Shown here: positions 57,101 through 64,000 of the stretch, one piece after another
How positions within the stretch are numbered: the first letter of the stretch is position 1
Layout: each line of letters starts with the position of its first letter
NCBI RefSeq assembly: GCF_964340395.1
Contig: NC_135550.1
Span: 11,944,408 to 12,008,407, forward strand
DNA from: Glandiceps talaboti
Lineage: Eukaryota; Hemichordata; Enteropneusta; Spengelidae
DNA length: 64,000 nucleotides
Direction of reading: 5' to 3'
The notes under the pieces: model-generated
Database searches by the model: none
What the model was told of the DNA's origin: nothing
The model's input: only the letters and a program-made list of their open reading frames with translations
Translations under genes and position numbers: made by a program

Positions 57101-60100
57101 AGCATATACTTCACACTTAGAATATCAATTCTAACCTCACATATCATTTTAAACTGTGGAACATGCATCCAGTAATAATATTGATCCCCTATATCAGCCT
57201 AACTATGTAAAATACTATATACATCCCTACGGTAAATATATACTCGATGGTTTTGAGTTTGCACAGGTTCCATAACTTTCACAATAACGTAATATTTAAG
57301 TGATCTGTTAATTGGATCCTTTAACTTTAAGCACAGCTGCACTGATCAAGTCAAATCCTTGCATATGCAGACACCATCATGCCCATGCATCATTACTGAA
57401 ATACTGTACATACATTACCCACTGATGTGATCACTGACCAGTAGGCGACACAGGTTCAACAACGGGAACACAAAACGTACCTCTGATCAACCTGAACTAG
57501 AAAAAAATAATCTACAGATACACTACAATTGCTATCTCTTCTAACTGCCAGCGTGGTTTGAAAAGTCTATACTTTGCCGCCTACTAGTTATTCATTAAAG
57601 TGATGCACTGACGCTGACCTCATGACCTCACAGCTGTCATTCTTAATGCCTACTTGGAATACTTGAATCTGATTGGCTGATGAGTAGGCTTGGCCAAACC
57701 ATAGAATAAACAATAGTTGAGCAGTTGTGTATCAAGTAGAGGCCCAATGTACACATTAAGGGTATCAAGGACTGCACAGTGATATGTATTGTTCTCTTAT
57801 CCCAATATGACGACAACAACAAATATAAAGACTGATTTTACATAGAACATAGCTATTTATTTTCTGTTATCTGGAATCTTTGTGGTTGCAGGAAGTACTT
57901 GGACATTATTCTGGTGAACAAGTTGAATAACTAATGACCCATTAACAAAAATGGCTACATTCAATGAAAATAACAAGTTTATCAAAACAGAAAACAAGAA
58001 ATACTGTATAAAAACACTACAAGGAAAAGATTTCCATTGGCATTACAAAGTATGTTTGTCATTACATGTATAAATGTAAAGTACATGTACATGTATCTGC
58101 AATAATTACCGTCAAAAAAAACTAATATTTGGGATTATCACTCTGGGACATTTTCTCTTTCTGAAAGTGAAGATACTATTACAAAAGACTGTTTGTGTGT
58201 TTACAATCTAACTCTGTGGGTGAATTCTCACTCGCCAAGAAATGCATACCTGGCCGCCATTTGTCTCATACATGTACATATATGTCAAAAGGAAACCTAT
58301 CCATACAACAGAAACTAACAATGACATGACCATACCTATGATGAGGTGTTTACCTGAAGCTTACCTTCACAGGAGTCAAGTTTAGAGTTCGTTCAACAAT
58401 GACTGGCCTTATAGTGCAGACACTCACGAGATCATGTATGAGGAAAAAGCTACTACTGCATGAAACTATGGTACACATGTATACATGTATATATTCTACC
58501 CAACCTTGTTATTAGTATTGGCTTTGTGAGACTAGACAATTTGCATACATCAATGTCCTTACTGTGTTTGTACATTTGCTTAGAAATCTGATAGCATACT
58601 GGTACCTTGAATACACGATATTATGTTCTACCTTATACGATTTAGTATTGCCACCCCACAGTACTGTACAGGTGCATGTGAAACACGTTTTTTGTAATGT
58701 GTGCCAACAATGTAAGATTTCTGTATTTTAACACTTGATATTGATTGTTGTTTTGAATCAGGTGGTCACCTGTACACCAATGTGTACATGTATATATACT
58801 TGCGATCAATACAAAACTTGTCTTTTGTCATCACTTCCTGAACCATATTGATTTTTTCTGTCTCTCATCAAACTGTTGTTGTGACTAAAACAGTTTCTTC
58901 CCGCTTTTGTTGTGACTGACACTTTCTCAGCTTTTGTTGTGACAAACACTTTCTCAACTGTTGTGACTGAAACACTTTCACAACGCCCACGTGTATTTAT
59001 GCGCGATGTTGAATTCCATGTATACCAGCAGAGTTTTTTTCAAATGTCATGGAACATTGTTAGAATTGCACATTTACATTCATACAATGTACAGTGTTGG
59101 CAATCAGCTTCATAACCTTTGAGAGTCACCCCTGGTAATTACATAAAGATCCTGGCACTCGCATATATTTTGTGCGCTACTTTGCAAAATAATTACGGTA
59201 GTTGAACAGGACATACATGTACAGTTCCACACCAAACTTTTTAAAATAATAATATATGTAAAGCTGAAATGCCATGGTTTATATGGCTGCTGTAATAATA
59301 TAGTAAATTTGACAAATGTAGTAGGCATACATTTTGGGTATCTGGAAATCCGAATAATTGATCATGTACAACAAAATTAAAGTTAGAGTATATAATACAT
59401 ACTTTGTTTTGGATCTCCATTTCCCATGATACCTTCTGTACGCCGTGAGGGCCCCATGGATTACAATATAAATAGCAGAGGTATACCGTCCACATTTAAA
59501 ACATATACATTATCAGACATCTTGAAGCCATTAACACAGAATGACTCACATACGAACTCAACCTAACCCTGACATTCTATATAATAAGGAAATCATGCTT
59601 TTACTAGAAGTAACTCTAGTGAAGGGGTACATGACCTTGACCGTGAACTAGAAAGCTGCTAACTGTAAAATGTATGTCAACATTCCCCTTTAATGACCTT
59701 GACCCTAAAATGAACTGATGTGATGATGATTTACTCTATAATTCTCAGGTATCTGATTTCTATTACTTTCTATTACATTTGCATATGTCATTTTATTCAT
59801 TTCATTCATAGCAAATATTGAATGGCTATTTGATTCTATTGTTCCATTATGTGGAAACACAATACTTGACATACATTAGTGAAACAAAGAAATTTAATTA
59901 AACTGCTCAAATAATAATGGCCTTACAATGATTTATCGATTTTGCATCTTATAGAAAATGGATAACATATTACAAATATTTCATAACAAAATAATTTTTT
60001 GGTTTTTTTAATAAAACAGATGGTTATTTATACTGAAAGCCGATATAGGTTGTAATAATAAATACAATGACAATATTTGTTTATATGTACAATGTACACA

Positions 60101-60419
60101 TAAAATTAATAAATTTATGCACCCACAGGCATGAATTTCCTATAAAAAATATGACCAAAAAATAAACCTCTTCTACACTCAATGTGCATGCTTTATATTA
60201 CTGGGGAGTATTTTTGTGTAGAGTTTCACATATTTATTCCTGTTTTGTCCAACTTGCTAAGCATTTGTGTACAAACAAAAGAAATACCTCTTTGGGAGAA
60301 AAAGGATTATTAAATCATATATACCTAATAATTTGAACTCTTCATTTGAAATTTTTATAAAAAATCAAATGAAATTAATTTGACAAGAACATAAAATAAA
60401 CAAACTTAGTATGAAGAAA

Positions 60420-60442
60420 ACAACAACAACAACAACAACAAC
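60420..60442 (+). repeat. (CAA)n microsatellite
   Basis: Seven to eight CAA units in an A-rich context. Confidence 0.93.
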
Positions 60443-61667
60443 ATATAAATGTATGAGCTAAATTTCCACAAACTCTGAGTCAATTTTTCACCGACTTACA
60501 GTAAATATACAAAGTCACTGACGTGATATTGTGTATGTCTAGGATTTTCACAGCGTTGGTGAACCAGTGAAATAAACCACCACTTGGCAAGTAACGCTAT
60601 ATGACTAGCCACTTTACAAAGTGATTTTAGCAAGATGGGCATCCGATTTACGACTCTTCAGACTGCTATAAAAGTTTTACCAAAAATAAGTGCTTTTCTT
60701 TTATTTTATTTACTATATTTTTTAACAACATTTCAAAACAAATGGAATTCAGGTTTTATTTTCATTCATGAACAATCAAGAAACTAGTAATATAATTCAC
60801 ATTTTATGTGGTACAGTTTTCGATCACATATCCTTGGAATGGAGGTATTTGTATTGACCAGTTTGCTATATATGCTCAGTAGAGGGAGTCACTTAGAATA
60901 GGACCCTGGCAGAACAATTGCAAGCATTGATCAACAGTAGTGTAAAATCAATAAAGTGGAGAAGGAATTGCTTACTAATGCATACAAGTGCGTACATGTA
61001 CTTGTACATGACATTTTTTACACAGAATCGAAAGATTTGTATGTGTACGCAGACTAAACAAACATGAAGGATATGTAGAACTTTATCAATAGACAATTTT
61101 TACATGTACCAGTAAATGTGATAGACAAACAAAGTGGTCTGAACAAAATATCATTAACCTTTATGACGATTTTTCCAAATTAAAATATTCATGTATTGTT
61201 AGAACATTTGTTGAATTTGTCAATGTGTATTCTGAAAGGTCAGATATACATATAATAGAAGCTGTACGACTTTCAAAACGTTTGGCCAATTTTTTTTTGG
61301 TTTATATGTGATCTTCATGTTTAGTGAACATTCCTAAAATTGTAAATGACAACACCTTTCATCTGAAAATCCCTGTAATCTTCAGTTGTTATTGCTTTCT
61401 TGCTAAAAAAAACAACAACACCAAAAACTTTGTTTTATAAATTCATCCACTTCAGATAACAGCTTTTACAATGAGCAAGGCTCAGAATTTAAACAGTAAT
61501 CCAGAGCACATGCATAAACTACATGTACTAAGTCTTACCTAGACTACCAAATTTATAATGTGGTAAGCTGTTATTAAATCAATGGAAATCAACAGAAAAA
61601 TTGTAGCTGTAATTTTTTCACTTGAATAAATCTGATTAAGCGTAGATTGAAGTTAAATTTAAAACCC

Positions 61668-61775
61668 TAACACACAACCTGTAACACCTAAGTAAAGTAC
61701 TTTCACTGTTTGCCACACACGTTTATACTAGTGTTCATATCAAGTATAACATTTTACCGTTTCAATTTTTAACAT
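61668..61775 (+). mobile_element. Single arm of the 47.3-kb MITE family
   Basis: AACACCTAAGTAAAGTACTT, GTTTATACTAGTGTTCATAT and CCGTTTCAATTTTT follow the same order as the left arm at 47308-47400. The matching right arm is absent, so this is a truncated or solo copy. Confidence 0.6.
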
Positions 61776-63387
61776 ATACATACAGGTTGTCTAAATCACT
61801 GTCCTGCACATATATCTATAAAACTCTGTTGGATATTATGTGGAGTGGCAATGGGAGTGTCAACACCTACATGTAGTTGTATAAACTGTGGACAGGATAT
61901 TGAGCTCTTCAGATTTCAGTACACTATTAATTTACAACTTACAAAATGTACAAGCAGACATGTTTCACAATAGAGGAACAAAGTACAAAATTAAATGACT
62001 GTACAGCATACTACATTTACATCTACTATTATTAGAAAACATTAAATTCAATGAAACTTTTAAATTTAATGACAACCAAATGTTTGTCTGAACATGTCCA
62101 AGGTTTTTCGGCGCCAGAAAAATGAAGCATAAAAACACTGAAAACTAATCACACTATCTATTTCTCTGTAATTACGTGGTGGGGTGGAGGGTTAAAATGA
62201 TAAAAAGAACTGATAGGAGACTTCTAGAAAACTCAGCCATAGAAGTTATATATACACACACACGGAAGAAGACACTGTATAGAAATCTAAGAAACATGAA
62301 TTGTCTATTCTGTTTCCACTATACAAGCATGACGTCACTGAACTTTCAGCCGAAACTTTCACTTCCTGATAAGGAAATATTAGATAGGACGTGCAGAGTT
62401 CCACGACTAATGTACCAACTCAGAGTATAAAGTTACATGAGAAGTACTGGTGCCAATAAATCATGCGATAAGCAAATTTTAAAATACTCAGAAATTATAG
62501 CTCATTGATTGATTCAGACAACACACAGTACATGTACATGTATATCTCCAGACGTAAACTACATGTAACAAAGACAAGATGCTATATATACATGGCTCAC
62601 GATGATACACCGAAATTTAAAATTTGTTGTAGTAGGGTCAAGTGTCATTGATACAATGTATACAAGTCCTTCATCAAGTGGACCATGTAGGGTACATACA
62701 TGTATAGCCTAAATGTAAAACCCCCAATTTGCCGATAGGCTTAATAAAAAGCCATGATATATTGTAGCACAGCCCACTTGTAACTTAGAAAAGCCATTTG
62801 GTTGAGTGCATGTATACATAGTGATTACCAATGGGGTTACTGTCAACACAGACTACTGTGAACTGTCAATATTTCGATCAACATACAAGATTATTGCAAT
62901 TAGTCTGCATACTGTATACTCCAGACAGCACTGAATTTTATAAAAAAAAACTTCCCTAATCATACCACACACACACAGTTAAGCCAGACGCCGAAACCCA
63001 TCAATTAAATCTGCTACTAAAATATTCATGAATACACAAGGCTTTAACTGCGCTGGTTAAAAATATTCTGAAATCATCAAATATCAGCGAAAACAGACGA
63101 CTTTATGATATTGAAATCTTACCTACCTTACTATATAATGATTTGATCCAACTGAGAGTAAAATAAGAACCAAAGAAACACCACCAAACAAAGCAAATTT
63201 ATAGACTCTAACTACTGACAGTACTGTCCCAACCGGCAACGCTATACGAATTGACCTTCTTTGCTCATTGATATGCATCTTACCTCATTGACCACGTGGA
63301 CAGTTTGAAAACGATGACATCATCCTTTCTCTTCATGAATAATTCATGGTGTATTCACTATCTCACTTCTCAATGGTTAGTTTCAAC

Positions 63388-64000
63388 ATTCCATGCATTT
63401 GAAATACAGCCAATACACATGTATATTATGTTTTAAAAATAAAACGACTATTTCCGGATCTTGTATTTTTTTGTGCACACTTTTTTTTTCCATCAGTCAC
63501 TCATCACTATACAATACCCAATAGTCAGCCATGACTTTTTACATTGTAAAAAATAACTGTGGAACAATTTACACTATCCAGTTAGTAAATTATACATTCC
63601 ATGCATTTGGAAACAGCTATTAATATACATGCATATCTCATTTAAAAACAAAATGATTATTTTCAACGTTCTATTTACATGCAGTTTTTTTCATAATTCA
63701 CTCATTGACATACGATAACTGATAATATTAGCCTTCATCATCAACTATACCAAATGTAGAACAATTTATTCCAAGTAAATTATATATTCCATGCATTTGA
63801 AAACAGTCAGCACACACACACATTTAAAAACAAAACTGCATTGTATTATTTTCAACATTGAATTTGTAAATGCATAGTTTTTTCATCATTCATTTGCTAT
63901 ATGATACCTGTTATTAGCTTTATCATCAACTCTACCAAATATAGAACAGTTCACATGTATGTTAGAAATTATACATTCCATGCATTTGAAAACAGCCAAA
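63388..64000. repeat. ~190-bp satellite running off the window end
   Basis: ATTCCATGCATTTG starts units at about 63388, 63596, 63786 and 63975, spacing 208, 190 and 189. Each unit also has TTTAAAAACAAAA, a TTTTTTTCATnATTCA word and a CATCAACTATACCAAAT-type word. The array is cut by the window edge. Confidence 0.9.

Larger units (their letters stand above)
54111..63387. other. Upstream of the KASH gene, no gene supported
   Basis: About 9.3 kb, AT-rich, without a supported coding exon. Contents noticed: many TACATGTA-type palindromic words (58060-58100, 62525-62545), a (CAA)n run at 60420-60442, and a single arm of the 47.3-kb MITE at 61668-61775. A promoter or non-coding first exon of the KASH gene could lie here. 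Confidence 0.5.

Noticed and set aside
62176-62430. 84-codon plus-strand frame MVGWRVKMIKRTDRR
   Set aside because: No domain and no splice context; ordinary chance frame.

Overview
The window reads as nuclear DNA from an invertebrate animal. It is AT-rich, with short coding exons separated by long introns with GT-AG ends, many microsatellites and minisatellites, tRNA-derived SINEs, palindromic MITE-like elements and a nearly intact non-LTR retrotransposon. Repeat style (SINE bodies, short GC-rich MITE termini, scattered ACATGTA words) suits a marine deuterostome or spiralian, but the sequence does not fix the phylum. Two protein-coding genes can be rebuilt exon by exon, and they converge tail to tail. 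GENE 1 (plus strand, about 6.5-24.9 kb) is a synaptotagmin-14/16-type gene. Four exons are secure (20544-20758, 21096-21533, 22462-22657, 24622-24935) and one upstream exon (about 6545-6665) is probable. It encodes an acidic linker and two C2 domains lacking most Ca2+-binding aspartates, and ends in the family's CRWH-x-LLES tail. The true N-terminus lies upstream or was not recognised. Its first identified intron, about 14 kb, holds a 27-bp minisatellite, palindromes, an antisense two-ORF LINE (11.9-16.1 kb), the ruins of a second LINE (17.6-18.1 kb), and a 65-bp tandem array in which every unit repeats the splice acceptor and first codons of the next exon. GENE 2 (minus strand, 54110 down to 41739) encodes a KASH-domain nuclear-envelope protein of the nesprin/SYNE type. 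Nine exons join in phase to give about 2,069 residues: a short N-terminal part, five to six exons of spectrin-like helical sequence, one giant 4.1-kb acidic low-complexity exon, and a final exon with the transmembrane segment and a C-terminal PPPV peptide that should bind SUN proteins. Near the end of the giant exon is a FFAT-like motif in an acidic context, suggesting a possible contact with VAP proteins. BETWEEN THE GENES (25-41.7 kb) I see no coding exon. The interval holds a homogeneous 54-bp minisatellite, MITE-like inverted repeats, simple repeats, a duplicated CpG-bearing segment (31.8-33.5 kb) that could hold promoters or first exons, a 1.1-kb G-rich array with a perfect four-tract G-quadruplex motif, and a tandem array near the end of the KASH gene. 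Upstream of the KASH gene's first recognised exon (54.1-63.4 kb) nothing coding could be supported, and the window ends inside a ~190-bp satellite. The two genes need not act together: one is a trafficking-type C2 protein, the other a linker between nucleus and cytoskeleton. Their linkage recalls human SYT16 and SYNE2 on chromosome 14q23, which may be conserved synteny.
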